DNA of 14,604 bases from Microcoleus asticus IPMA8 (GCF_013179805.1 NZ_SRRZ01000160.1:1-14604), one strand, 5' to 3'; positions 1 to 6,181 are shown, numbered from the stretch's first letter. Notes: generated by a model not told the origin, from the sequence alone. Program-made: numbers and translations.

Positions 1-54
1 TCCATTTTCCACATAATTGACTACTTTTTGTCTTAGGTCTAGACTGTAAGCCAT
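1..54 (-). CDS. IS630-type transposase, N-terminal fragment running off the window
   Basis: Reading the complement from the ATG at 54-52 gives 18 open codons, MAYSLDLRQKVVNYVENG, and the window ends inside the gene. This opening (a YSLDLR motif followed by a Lys/Val-rich helix and a Glu-Asn-Gly turn) is what is seen at the start of the N-terminal helix-turn-helix of many IS630/Tc1-mariner type transposases, which bind the element's terminal repeats. A run of A residues directly precedes the ATG. Nothing of the catalytic DDE domain is in the window, so it cannot be said whether the copy is intact. It is a different transposase from the two fragments to its right. The identification rests on a short match recalled from the family. 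Confidence 0.6.
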   Translation of the reverse strand, partial: MAYSLDLRQKVVNYVENG

Positions 55-265
55 TTTTTTGTAATTAACTATTTTTATCGATTTTATCATGATCTTACCT
101 CTGTCTCACATTTATTTGAAATGACTATAATTGCCTGTTTTTGTTCGGGAGTCATGATTCATTCGCCACTAATTAAGACATCATTACTATTTTCGCCTAT
201 TTTGCTCAACCATAGCTCAAAGCTACTATTCTGCTTTTTCTGAGCAATTTATACTTATTGCAAAA
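55..265. other. AT-rich junction between IS fragments, no convincing gene
   Basis: This stretch lies between two oppositely oriented transposase fragments. The minus strand carries a 22-codon ORF (155 down to 87) starting MTPEQKQAII, which resembles a linker segment found in some IS630-type transposases, and a second short open stretch upstream of it in another frame. These may be decayed remains of an older transposase, possibly the one whose N-terminus lies at 1233-1021. I found no terminal inverted repeat or target duplication that would fix the IS boundaries. Confidence 0.35.
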
Positions 266-1055
266 GTGACACGCTCCCAATTAAAACTGAATGCAGAGCA
301 ACTGCTGATTTTAGCGGAAGTGATTGAAAAAAATAATGATGCGACTCTCGAAGAACTCCGTTATTTACTGTACCAAAAAATTGGTTTTACCATCAGCGTA
401 GCAACGATGGGAAGAATGGCAAAACTCTTAAACATGACCTTAAAAAAAAACTCTTTTCCCGTCCGACAAAGGCACTGACAGAGTTCAAAACCTGCGATAC
501 GAGTTCTGGCAAAAAATTCGAGAAATTTGTTTAAAAGACTTAATATTCATTGATGAATCAGGAGTAAACTTGGCAATGGTTAGGTTATATGCTCGGTCTC
601 TCAAAGGTTCAAGAGCCAAGAAACCAAAACCGAATAAACGGGGCAGAAATGTCTCAATAATTGGAGCTATATCGATCAATGAAATCCTAACATCCCTCAA
701 TTTAACAGCTACAACTGATACAATTACATTTGAGGCTTTTATTATCCGAAAGCTAGTACCAAAACTCTGGAAAGGTGCTTGTGTAGTGATGGATAATTGT
801 ACTATTCATACCGGAGAAGAAATAGAAAAAGCCATCAAAAAGAAAGGGGCAAAATTAATATACTTGTCGCCCTATTCGCCCGACTTTTCACCAATTGAAC
901 ATTTATGGTCCAAACTCAAAAACATTCTCCGTTCTATCAAGACGACTAATTATCGAGAATTAGCCAAGGCGATAGAGTTTGCCTTCAATCAAGTTACATT
1001 ATCCGATATGAGGAATTGGTTTACTCACTGCTGTTATTGTACCTCATCTTTCTGA
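266..1055 (+). pseudogene. IS630-family DDE transposase, 5'-truncated and frame-broken
   Basis: A first segment (266-478, GTG start, 70 codons) covers the linker region beginning KLNAEQLLILAEVI. The catalytic part continues in another frame up to 1055. The switch lies at or just after a run of nine A residues (442-450). Read across it, the product continues through a FIDESG motif (first Asp), VMDNCTIH (second Asp) and SPIEHLWSKLK (Glu), so all three DDE catalytic acids are present, and it ends in the typical NWFTHCCYCTS tail. Related transposases carry about 60 more residues at the N-terminus (the helix-turn-helix); here they are missing, and the sequence upstream of about 275 does not encode them. 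It is therefore probably a dead copy. A one-base length change in the A run would restore the frame, but not the N-terminus. Confidence 0.85.
442..450 (+). other. A9 homopolymer at the transposase frame switch
   Basis: Nine consecutive A residues sit exactly where the N-terminal frame must be left for the catalytic frame. Some IS630 elements use such slippery runs for frameshifting. Here the required change is +1 (equivalently -2), because the -1 frame does not connect to the catalytic ORF. A simple indel in a decayed copy explains it equally well. Confidence 0.5.
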
Positions 1056-1233
1056 GAAACGCTATACTTATACCTAAAATTTTGCTGATTTCATTGTAGA
1101 TATTACCTGAGAGCGCCATCCTTACAGCTATTGCTCGTTTTAGTTCTCTGGCATCGATATCGCTTTTAATGAAAGATTCTAATTGGGCTATTTCTTTTTC
1201 TCTATCTTTTTGTGGCAGTTGTAAGTTATTCAT
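1021..1233 (-). pseudogene. Truncated transposase N-terminal helix-turn-helix fragment
   Basis: A 70-codon minus-strand ORF starts at the ATG at 1233-1231. Residues about 25-62 (ELKRAIAVRMALSGN, then YNEISKILGIS) form a helix-turn-helix typical of the N-terminal DNA-binding domain of IS630-type transposases and their relatives. The similarity stops around FLRK, and the last eight residues (MRYNNSSE) are simply the complement of the 3' end of the neighbouring plus-strand transposase. So this gene has been cut off by, or recombined against, that copy, and its catalytic domain is absent. The upstream region to about 1301 carries what looks like its element end. Confidence 0.7.
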
Positions 1234-1280
1234 TTTTTATTCACGATCGAGTATTGCATATAATTGTATCATAGTCTTAA

Positions 1281-1301
1281 TAATGATTTAGGATTGCTAT
1301 A
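1281..1301 (-). repeat. Probable terminal end of the truncated IS (TATAGCA-type)
   Basis: On the minus strand this reads TATAGCAATCCTAAATCATT, about 50 bases upstream of the truncated helix-turn-helix gene, the distance expected for the outer end of its element. It begins with the same TATAGCA heptamer as both ends of the hairpin element at 10203-10308. The partner end is not in the window, so this is inferred. Confidence 0.4.
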
Positions 1302-1368
1302 TAGATAAAATCTGTCAGTAAGTCCTGTATAAAGTGATGGAATAAGCCACGTTAGCGAGGGGGAATAG

Positions 1369-1434
1369 ATGCAATACAAAACCACCAAAAAACTAAAAAC
1401 AAATGCACCTAATTTCGCTCCGCCACCTCCGTAA
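1369..1434 (+). CDS. Possible 21-codon leader ORF overlapping the toxin start
   Basis: ATG at 1369 is preceded at good spacing by GAGGGGGA (1356-1363), the best ribosome binding site in this stretch. The peptide begins MQYKTTKKLKTNAPNF, ends in a run of four prolines, and stops at 1432-1434, 32 bases inside the toxin gene and in another frame. The toxin ATG at 1403 has only an A-rich leader without a Shine-Dalgarno sequence, so translation of this ORF could influence toxin translation. It could equally be chance; no homolog is recognised. Confidence 0.3.
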   Translation: MQYKTTKKLKTNAPNFAPPPP

Positions 1435-1672
1435 TGATGCTAAATACCCGGATGTCAAAAACAAAATTGAGATTTGGAAAGAAACTGTCAACAAAGCGGA
1501 ATGGCAGAATTTGGAGGATGTTCGCAAAATTTATCGGGATGCCGAAGCAGTAGGAAACTTTACCGTCTTTAATATCAAAGGCAACGACTATCGCCTGATT
1601 GTTGGGATTAACTATGAGAACCAAACTGTTTTCTACAAATATTTCTTAACCAACTCTGAATACGACAAATAA
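1403..1672 (+). CDS. higB: HigB-family toxin, type II toxin-antitoxin system
   Basis: An 89-residue protein with the full length and conserved core of the RelE-like HigB toxin family, which are ribosome-dependent mRNA endonucleases: KAEWQNLEDVR near 31-41, the GNFTVFNIKGNDYRLIV block near 51-67, and the C-terminal LTNSEYDK. The gene lies 10 bases upstream of a helix-turn-helix antitoxin gene, in the toxin-first order typical of higBA. One oddity is the C-terminal motif: related proteins usually read L-T-H-x-E-Y-D, while this one has Asn84 in the His position, which may weaken or alter activity. The start is the first ATG in frame and has no clear Shine-Dalgarno sequence. The family call is from recalled motifs. 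Confidence 0.88.
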   Translation: MHLISLRHLRNDAKYPDVKNKIEIWKETVNKAEWQNLEDVRKIYRDAEAVGNFTVFNIKGNDYRLIVGINYENQTVFYKYFLTNSEYDK

Positions 1673-1682
1673 AAATGGAAAA

Positions 1683-2081
1683 ATGACCCTTACTTTTGAC
1701 CGAACGACTTACAGCAACTTGCTCGCAGAAATTGCTCCAAAGGCTATCGAAACTGAAGAAGAATACGATCGCCTCCTGGCAGTTGCAGAAAGACTAACAT
1801 TTGCTAAAAACCTCACTCCCGAGGAGAAAGTTTTATACAAGTTGTTAGTCACTTTAATAGAAGTTTACGAGACAGAAAACTATCCGATAGACAAATCCGA
1901 ACCTCATGAGATTTTGCAACATATCATGGAATCCAGCGACACACGCCAAGCAGACTTGGTAGGTATCATCGGATCTAGTGGCGTAGTATCTGAAGTTGTG
2001 AACGGCAAGCGATCCATTAGCAAAGCACAAGCTAAAGCACTCGGCGATTATTTTCAAATCTCACCTAGCTTGTTCATTTAA
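1683..2081 (+). CDS. higA: HigA-family antitoxin with XRE-type helix-turn-helix
   Basis: A 132-residue protein. The N-terminal two thirds (residues 1-75) is helical and acidic (ETEEEYDRLLAVAERL), as in antitoxins that wrap and neutralise a toxin. Residues about 76-128 form a Cro/CI-type helix-turn-helix (ILQHIMESSDTRQADLVGII, then SEVVNGKRSISKAQAKAL). In this family the antitoxin blocks HigB and, alone or with the toxin, represses the operon promoter. It starts 10 bases after the toxin stop and is probably on the same transcript. An in-frame ATG is not available further upstream; the ATG at 1675 reaches a stop after three codons. It belongs to the longer, N-terminally extended HigA group. Confidence 0.88.
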   Translation: MTLTFDRTTYSNLLAEIAPKAIETEEEYDRLLAVAERLTFAKNLTPEEKVLYKLLVTLIEVYETENYPIDKSEPHEILQHIMESSDTRQADLVGIIGSSGVVSEVVNGKRSISKAQAKALGDYFQISPSLFI

Positions 2082-2125
2082 TTTAAGATGAATCGATCGG
2101 TTACGATCTAATTCCATGTCTTGTA

Positions 2126-2181
2126 GGGGCGGGTTCAGCGACAATAATCGCCTATAATCGACAATATAATAAACCCGCCCC
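2126..2181. repeat. Intergenic inverted repeat, 10-bp GC-rich arms
   Basis: GGGGCGGGTT (2126-2135) and AACCCGCCCC (2172-2181) are perfect inverted copies separated by 36 AT-rich bases. It lies between the converging higA and leuC genes. It could be a small dispersed cyanobacterial repeat or help end transcription; there is no T-run directly after either arm. Confidence 0.6.
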
Positions 2182-2214
2182 CGCCCAGATCGAGACTAAT
2201 CGATCGAACATAAT

Positions 2215-2276
2215 GTAAGGTGCGTCATATCCGAAACCCTCGATAAATTCTAGAGTGAAAGTCTGACGCACCCTAC
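2215..2276. repeat. Intergenic inverted repeat, GTAAGGTGCGTCA type
   Basis: Positions 2215-2227 and 2264-2276 pair at 12 of 13 positions (GTAAGGTGCGTCA against TGACGCACCCTAC), with 36 bases between. GGTGCGTCA palindromes of this kind are seen scattered between genes in filamentous cyanobacteria, so this is probably a dispersed repeat. It sits 20 bases downstream of the leuC stop and could also serve as that gene's terminator hairpin. Confidence 0.6.
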
Positions 2277-2296
2277 AACGGGTAAAAAGCAACTAT

Positions 2297-3619
2297 CTAA
2301 CACAGGAATTCGCGCGGATCTGTGACGTGACCAGTCAGCGCCGAAGCCGCCGCCGTGTAAGGCGAAGCTAGATAAACTTGCGCTTCTTTGTTCCCCATCC
2401 TGCCGGGGAAATTGCGGTTAGTTGTAGACACGCAAATTTCGGGTTCGTTCATCCGCCCGAAAGTATCTTTCGGGCCACCCAAACAAGCGGCGCAAGAAGG
2501 CGCTGCGGGTTCGATGCAGCCGGCAGCTAAGAAGATTTCCGAAAGTGTTTGACCTTCGTATTTTGTGACAAACAAATCTTCGTAAACTTTCTGAGTTGCT
2601 GGTACTAAATAAGTCGGAACTTTGACTTGATTTCCTTTCAGAATGCGGGCGGCATTCAGGAAGTCGGAGGTTTTGCCGCCGGTGCAGGAACCGATGTAAA
2701 CTCGATCGATCTTGACATCGCGACAGTTGCGGGCTAAGTCGCGGTTGTCGGGGGAGTGCGGTTTGGCGACGACTGGTTCTAATTTGCTGACATCGTAGGT
2801 GCGATCGCTATAAAACTTAGCATCCCCATCGCTGTAAAATGAATCGAAGGGTTTGTCAGTCCGCGAAGTAACGTAATCAAACGTAGTTTTGTCCGGCGCA
2901 ACCGTGCCGTTTTTGCCACCAGCTTCAATCACCATATTGCACAGCGTCATCCGTTCTTCCATCGTCAAACGTTCCACTGTATCGCCGGCAAATTCCATCG
3001 TCCGGTAGTTAGCACCCGCAACGCTAATATCACCAATAATCTGCAAAATCAGGTCTTTTGCTAGCAAATAATCCGGCAGTTCGCCGTTGAATACAAAGCG
3101 CATTGTCGCCGGAACTTTAATCAGCAATTTGCCGGTTCCCATGATAAAAGCCGCGTCTGTATTGCCGATACCGGTGGCAAATTGTCCGAAAGCGCCGGCA
3201 TTGCAGGTGTGGGAATCTGTGCCGAATAGCACTTCGCCCGGTCGCGTGTGGCCTTCTTGTGCTAGCGCGATGTGGCAAACTCCTTTGTAGTCGGGATTTG
3301 CTTTGAAGTCCGATCGATCCGTGATGTCGTAAAAGTATTTTATCCCTTGTTCTTGGGCAAAATCGCGGAGAATATCGACGTTGCGGTTAGCGCGTTCGTC
3401 GTTGGTGAAAATGTAGTGGTCGGGAATGAGGACGATTTTGTCGGGGTTCCAGACTTTAGCATTCTCACCGAATTCGCGTTTGAAAACGCCGATAGTGCCG
3501 GGCCCGCAGACATCGTGGGTCATCAACACATCTGTTTCTACCCAAATATTTTCTCCGGGCTCGACTTTAGTGCGGCCTGATGCTTTGGCTAAGATTTTTT
3601 CGGTCAGGGTCATTCCCAT
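2297..3619 (-). CDS. leuC: 3-isopropylmalate dehydratase large subunit (LeuC/HacA type)
   Basis: A 440-residue aconitase-superfamily protein. LeuC with its small partner LeuD isomerises 2-isopropylmalate to 3-isopropylmalate in leucine biosynthesis, using a 4Fe-4S cluster. The three expected cluster ligands are visible: Cys312 in IGSCTGGK, and Cys376 and Cys379 in PSCAACLGGPKD. Other family blocks are LIPDHYIF (64-71), VLFGTDSHTCNAGAFGQFATG (130-150, active-site His) and the C-terminal CVSTTNRNFPGRMGN (396-410). The length and C-terminus fit the shorter LeuC/homoaconitase-type subfamily rather than the ~467-residue bacterial LeuC, so the substrate could differ. No leuD is adjacent. A second ATG lies two codons in; the first is preferred because it lies farther from the weak AAAGAG site. 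A HIP1 site lies in the leader. Confidence 0.9.
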   Translation of the reverse strand: MGMTLTEKILAKASGRTKVEPGENIWVETDVLMTHDVCGPGTIGVFKREFGENAKVWNPDKIVLIPDHYIFTNDERANRNVDILRDFAQEQGIKYFYDITDRSDFKANPDYKGVCHIALAQEGHTRPGEVLFGTDSHTCNAGAFGQFATGIGNTDAAFIMGTGKLLIKVPATMRFVFNGELPDYLLAKDLILQIIGDISVAGANYRTMEFAGDTVERLTMEERMTLCNMVIEAGGKNGTVAPDKTTFDYVTSRTDKPFDSFYSDGDAKFYSDRTYDVSKLEPVVAKPHSPDNRDLARNCRDVKIDRVYIGSCTGGKTSDFLNAARILKGNQVKVPTYLVPATQKVYEDLFVTKYEGQTLSEIFLAAGCIEPAAPSCAACLGGPKDTFGRMNEPEICVSTTNRNFPGRMGNKEAQVYLASPYTAAASALTGHVTDPREFLC

Positions 3620-3636
3620 AGTGCGATCGCTCTTTT

Positions 3637-3665
3637 TTATTAGATGCTACATAGTGTATTGTAAA
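3637..3665 (-). promoter_or_regulatory. Candidate sigma70-type promoter for leuC
   Basis: On the minus strand TTTACA (3665-3660) and TAATAA (3642-3637) are 17 bases apart, close to consensus -35 and -10 boxes. The implied transcript would start about 10 bases before the ATG, which is short. It lies in the 96-base gap shared with the divergent Uma2 gene. Confidence 0.35.
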
Positions 3666-3715
3666 CGAAACATTATCTTAAAATAGAAATTATCACGTCT
3701 CAAAGATCGGGAGTA

Positions 3716-4240
3716 ATGACGATGACCTTGCTAACCTTACCCCTAAAAGTTAATCTCGATCGCGTTCAATTTACCGATGAGCAGTTTTATCAACTCTGTC
3801 TCAGCAATCCTGAATTGACGATCGAGCGCGATGCTGAAGGAAGGTTAATTGTGATGTCTCCTGTTGGCGGCTATAGCGGTAGTCGCGAGATGGATCTCGG
3901 CGGTGAAATTTATATTTGGAATCGCCAAACCCAACTAGGTAAGGTGTTTAGTTCTTCCACGTTATTCAAATTGCCCGGTGGAGGATCTCGTTCTCCTGAT
4001 GTAGCATGGGTGGAGTTGTCTCGCTGGGAAGCACTGACTCCAGAACAACGACAGAAATTTCCCCCCATCGCGCCGGATTTTGTAATTGAACAGCGATCGC
4101 GCTCGGACAATTTGCAAACCTTACAAGATAAAATGCTGGAATACCTGCAAAGTGGGGTGCGCTTGGGTTGGTTGTTTAATCCACAGAATCAGCAGGTAGA
4201 AATTTATCGACAGGGACAAACAAAAGAGGTTCGTTCTTGA
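3716..4240 (+). CDS. Uma2-family (DUF820) putative restriction endonuclease, shortened C-terminus
   Basis: A 174-residue protein of the Uma2 family, which has a PD-(D/E)XK nuclease fold and is greatly expanded in cyanobacteria; its biological role is poorly known. Visible family marks are FTDEQFYQLC (19-28), the IVMSPVGGYSGSRE block (45-58), RSPDVAWV with the metal-binding Asp95 (92-99), and APDFVIEQRSRSDNLQTLQ with Glu125 (119-137). The YRQGQTKEV region comes near the end. It stops at a TGA (4238-4240), while the same frame continues for 22 codons with a typical family tail. The catalytic core is complete, so the protein may still fold, but the last strand is lost. It starts at the ATG at 3716 with GGGAG upstream, and is divergent from leuC. 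Confidence 0.85.
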   Translation: MTMTLLTLPLKVNLDRVQFTDEQFYQLCLSNPELTIERDAEGRLIVMSPVGGYSGSREMDLGGEIYIWNRQTQLGKVFSSSTLFKLPGGGSRSPDVAWVELSRWEALTPEQRQKFPPIAPDFVIEQRSRSDNLQTLQDKMLEYLQSGVRLGWLFNPQNQQVEIYRQGQTKEVRS

Positions 4241-4309
4241 TCAACACAACTTTCTGGAGAAGATGTTTTACCGGGATTTGTGCTGGAAGTTCCATTATTT
4301 ACAGATTGA
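4241..4309 (+). pseudogene. Severed C-terminal tail of the Uma2 gene
   Basis: In the same frame directly after the TGA at 4238-4240, 22 codons read STQLSGEDVLPGF followed by VLEVPLFTD and then a TGA at 4307-4309. This LSGEDVLPGF ending is the normal C-terminus of Uma2 proteins, so the upstream TGA is a premature stop rather than a natural end. No frameshift is needed, only one sense-to-stop change. Confidence 0.75.
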
Positions 4310-4331
4310 ACGAAATGTTGAGTACAGCGAC

Positions 4332-4457
4332 TATTACAAAAGTCTGCGTAATGTTATGTATTGTTAAATAATTATAGTGAATTATCAGGATGTAAAGTAT
4401 ATTAGACATCGACATAATTTAAACATTCAGTTTGGATGCAGCCAGACTTTTGTAATA
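4332..4457. mobile_element. MITE-like element with 15-bp perfect inverted ends
   Basis: TATTACAAAAGTCTG (4332-4346) and its exact complement (4443-4457) enclose 96 AT-rich bases with no ORF. Both ends carry TA, which fits insertion at TA dinucleotides as made by IS630/Tc1-mariner type transposases. It lies 22 bases after the relic Uma2 stop and 31 bases before the ATG of the PEP-CTERM gene, so it now forms most of that gene's upstream region. A regulatory palindrome is less likely given the long spacing between arms. Confidence 0.6.
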
Positions 4458-4476
4458 ATTTGTGGAAAGGTTGATT

Positions 4477-4482
4477 GGAGGA
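4477..4482 (+). promoter_or_regulatory. Strong ribosome binding site fixing the PEP-CTERM gene start
   Basis: GGAGGA lies 6 bases upstream of the ATG at 4489. It decides the start against the in-frame GTG at 4462, which lacks such a site and would lie almost against the mobile element. Confidence 0.75.
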
Positions 4483-4488
4483 ATTATT

Positions 4489-5319
4489 ATGATTTGTGAC
4501 CAATTTCAACACTTCAAAGTGCAGCTATTGGAAAGCGATCGCCTGCCGGAATTTGTAGCCATAGAAAAAACAACGCGATCGCTTAAAATATCCGCTGCGG
4601 GAACTGCGATCGGCACTCTGCTAATTCTATTAGCACCGCCAGTTGAAGCTGCTAATCTGACATTCGTGAGCGATCGCGCGGCCTTGGGAGGTACAGATCG
4701 CGTTGATTGGTCGATTTTAGGGCCAGTCCAGCCGCCGTTTAAAGTATTGCCCAATTCCTTCTCAGTCACCTCAGAAGAAGGACTCGGAGTTAATGTCAAT
4801 ATTCCCCAGGCTGCAAATCCAGGAGTGACGCCTCCTTTACTTTTTCAAACCTTGCCTTCACCAGGCATTCCCACCAACTTTGCCAGCGGTGATTTCATTT
4901 TGTTTACAGGCTTAATCCCAGGCCCGCAGCCAGCAGTAGGAAACCCAGGCCCGCTGACGATTACCTTCGATCGCCCCGTAGCAGCAGCGGGGACGCAAAT
5001 AGCGGTAGATGATACATTTTTATTCACTGCATCGATCTCGGCATTTGACAGTAATAATAATTTGTTAGGCAGTTTCTCAACCCAGGGAACATCCTCATTA
5101 GCACTAGATAATTCAGCGCAATTTCTCGGAGTTCGCAGTGATGCGGCCAACATCTCGCGGCTCGTCTACAGCAGTTCTGAGGGCGATCGCGCCTTGGGAA
5201 TTAATGCCCTCAGCATTGCCGAAGCAGTGCCAGAACCCAGCAATATGACTGCCACGATCGTTGCAGGATTGGGATTGTTGGCCGTCAAAATTAAGAGGCG
5301 ATCGCTCTTGGTTAAATGA
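4489..5319 (+). CDS. PEP-CTERM sorting domain-containing exported protein
   Basis: A 276-residue protein. After an unusually long polar N-region (about 33 residues) comes a hydrophobic stretch (SAAGTAIGTLLILLA, 35-49) and a likely signal-peptidase site near PPVEAAN, so it should be exported. The middle (60-240) is a beta-rich Ser/Asn/Pro-rich domain (TITFDRPVAAAGTQIAV, then FSTQGTSSLALDN) without catalytic motifs that I recognise. The C-terminus has VPEPS near 247, a hydrophobic segment (TATIVAGLGLLAV) and a basic tail (KIKRR), the PEP-CTERM sorting signal recognised by exosortase-type enzymes. Such proteins are usually cell-surface or exopolysaccharide-associated in cyanobacteria. Several HIP1 or HIP1-like sites lie in the gene. 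No exosortase gene is in the window. Confidence 0.85.
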   Translation: MICDQFQHFKVQLLESDRLPEFVAIEKTTRSLKISAAGTAIGTLLILLAPPVEAANLTFVSDRAALGGTDRVDWSILGPVQPPFKVLPNSFSVTSEEGLGVNVNIPQAANPGVTPPLLFQTLPSPGIPTNFASGDFILFTGLIPGPQPAVGNPGPLTITFDRPVAAAGTQIAVDDTFLFTASISAFDSNNNLLGSFSTQGTSSLALDNSAQFLGVRSDAANISRLVYSSSEGDRALGINALSIAEAVPEPSNMTATIVAGLGLLAVKIKRRSLLVK

Positions 5320-5330
5320 TAGTTTTACCA

Positions 5331-5359
5331 AGCCCGGTTGTTGATGGCGATCGGGTTTT
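5331..5359 (+). terminator. Candidate terminator after the PEP-CTERM gene
   Basis: AGCCCG (5331-5336) can pair with CGGGTT (5352-5357, one G-T pair), followed by TTTT within 5356-5359. It lies 12 bases after the stop codon and between converging genes. The stem is short, so strength is uncertain. Confidence 0.45.
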
Positions 5360-5403
5360 AATTATGGATGCAAAAAAATTAATAATATAAGACGATCGTG
5401 TCC

Positions 5404-6126
5404 TCACACATCAAGCTTTGCCAATCCCAAATAGCGAATGCCTTCCGGTGTCACATCAAAGCGACAGGGCAAAATCTCTACACCTTCACAAATCGCCTGT
5501 CTGAACAATTCTCCGTAAAGGCGATCGGCACTATCCCCGGGAGCAAAATCAGTACAATCCCCGCGATTAATAAAATACAGCATAACAGCCCTCGAACCCT
5601 GCCGTACCACTTCCATCAATTCTCGCAAATGTTTCTGTCCTCTTTCTGTGACTGTATCGGGAAATAAAGCCAAGTTTTCTTTCGCCCAAGTTGTATTTTT
5701 AACTTCCAGAAAAATTGGTTTAGTATCGCCAGTCAACCAAAAATCAACTCGGCTTTTTTTGTCTAGCCCGTAAACAACTTCTGGTTGAATTAAACTGTAA
5801 TTACCCAACTCGGGAAACAAGCCTAATTCCAAAGCTAACTTAATTACTCGATTCGGCAAACCCGTATTAACTCCCACCCAAGTTGGTTCGGTGTCGCACA
5901 GTTTAATTAATTCCCAAGTATAAGCCAATTTGCGTTTGGGATTGTTGCTGCTAGATACCAGCACGGGATTTCCGGGAATGCAAACACCAGTCATCGGGCC
6001 GGTATTCGGACAGTGTGCGGTGATGATTTCTCCAGTAGTTAGTTCGATTTCAGCAAAAAATCGCTTGTACCGCTTGATGAGAATTCCGGGTAATAAAGCG
6101 GGATATTTGTAAATTAAGTCGGTCAT
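5404..6126 (-). CDS. sfsA: SfsA family protein (sugar fermentation stimulation protein homolog)
   Basis: A 240-residue protein matching SfsA over its whole length. Family blocks seen: LLPGILIKRYKRFFAEIEL (11-29) and AHCPNTGPMTG (37-47) in the N-terminal OB-fold-like part; then SRVDFWL (125-131), FLEVKNTT (139-146) and FPDTVTERGQKHL (155-167). Asp128, Glu141 and Lys143 are placed as in PD-(D/E)XK nucleases, which SfsA resembles. SfsA was named in E. coli for effects on maltose metabolism and binds DNA; the true role in cyanobacteria is unknown. The start ATG has no Shine-Dalgarno sequence: two bases upstream begins a heptanucleotide array. The same minus-strand direction continues in the next gene, 106 bases upstream. 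Confidence 0.93.
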   Translation of the reverse strand: MTDLIYKYPALLPGILIKRYKRFFAEIELTTGEIITAHCPNTGPMTGVCIPGNPVLVSSSNNPKRKLAYTWELIKLCDTEPTWVGVNTGLPNRVIKLALELGLFPELGNYSLIQPEVVYGLDKKSRVDFWLTGDTKPIFLEVKNTTWAKENLALFPDTVTERGQKHLRELMEVVRQGSRAVMLYFINRGDCTDFAPGDSADRLYGELFRQAICEGVEILPCRFDVTPEGIRYLGLAKLDV

Positions 6127-6128
6127 TC

Positions 6129-6162
6129 GATTTTAGATTTTAGATTTTAGATTTTAGATTTA
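6129..6162. repeat. Heptanucleotide tandem array (GATTTTA) upstream of sfsA
   Basis: Four full copies of GATTTTA (6129-6156) plus a degenerate partial copy, beginning two bases from the sfsA start codon (ATG on 6126-6124). The array is repeated almost identically at 6949-6980. Heptamer tandem repeats are known in filamentous cyanobacteria as short tandemly repeated sequences. On the coding strand it reads as repeated TAAAATC and occupies the place of the ribosome binding site. Confidence 0.9.
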
Positions 6163-6181
6163 ACCTATAACACAATACCCG

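Noticed and set aside
485..700. Minus-strand ORF of 71 codons inside the IS630 transposase
   Set aside because: It lies antisense to the conserved DDE region and has no family resemblance.
3087..3580. Plus-strand ORFs opposite leuC
   Set aside because: They are antisense shadows of a strongly conserved enzyme gene and resemble no family.
4238..4240. TGA in the Uma2 gene read as selenocysteine or by readthrough
   Set aside because: No hairpin of the needed kind is seen after it, and family members have no Cys there as far as I recall; a nonsense mutation is simpler.
4462..4488. GTG start giving nine extra residues on the PEP-CTERM protein
   Set aside because: The ATG at 4489 has GGAGGA at ideal spacing; the GTG has no such site and lies 5 bases from the mobile element.
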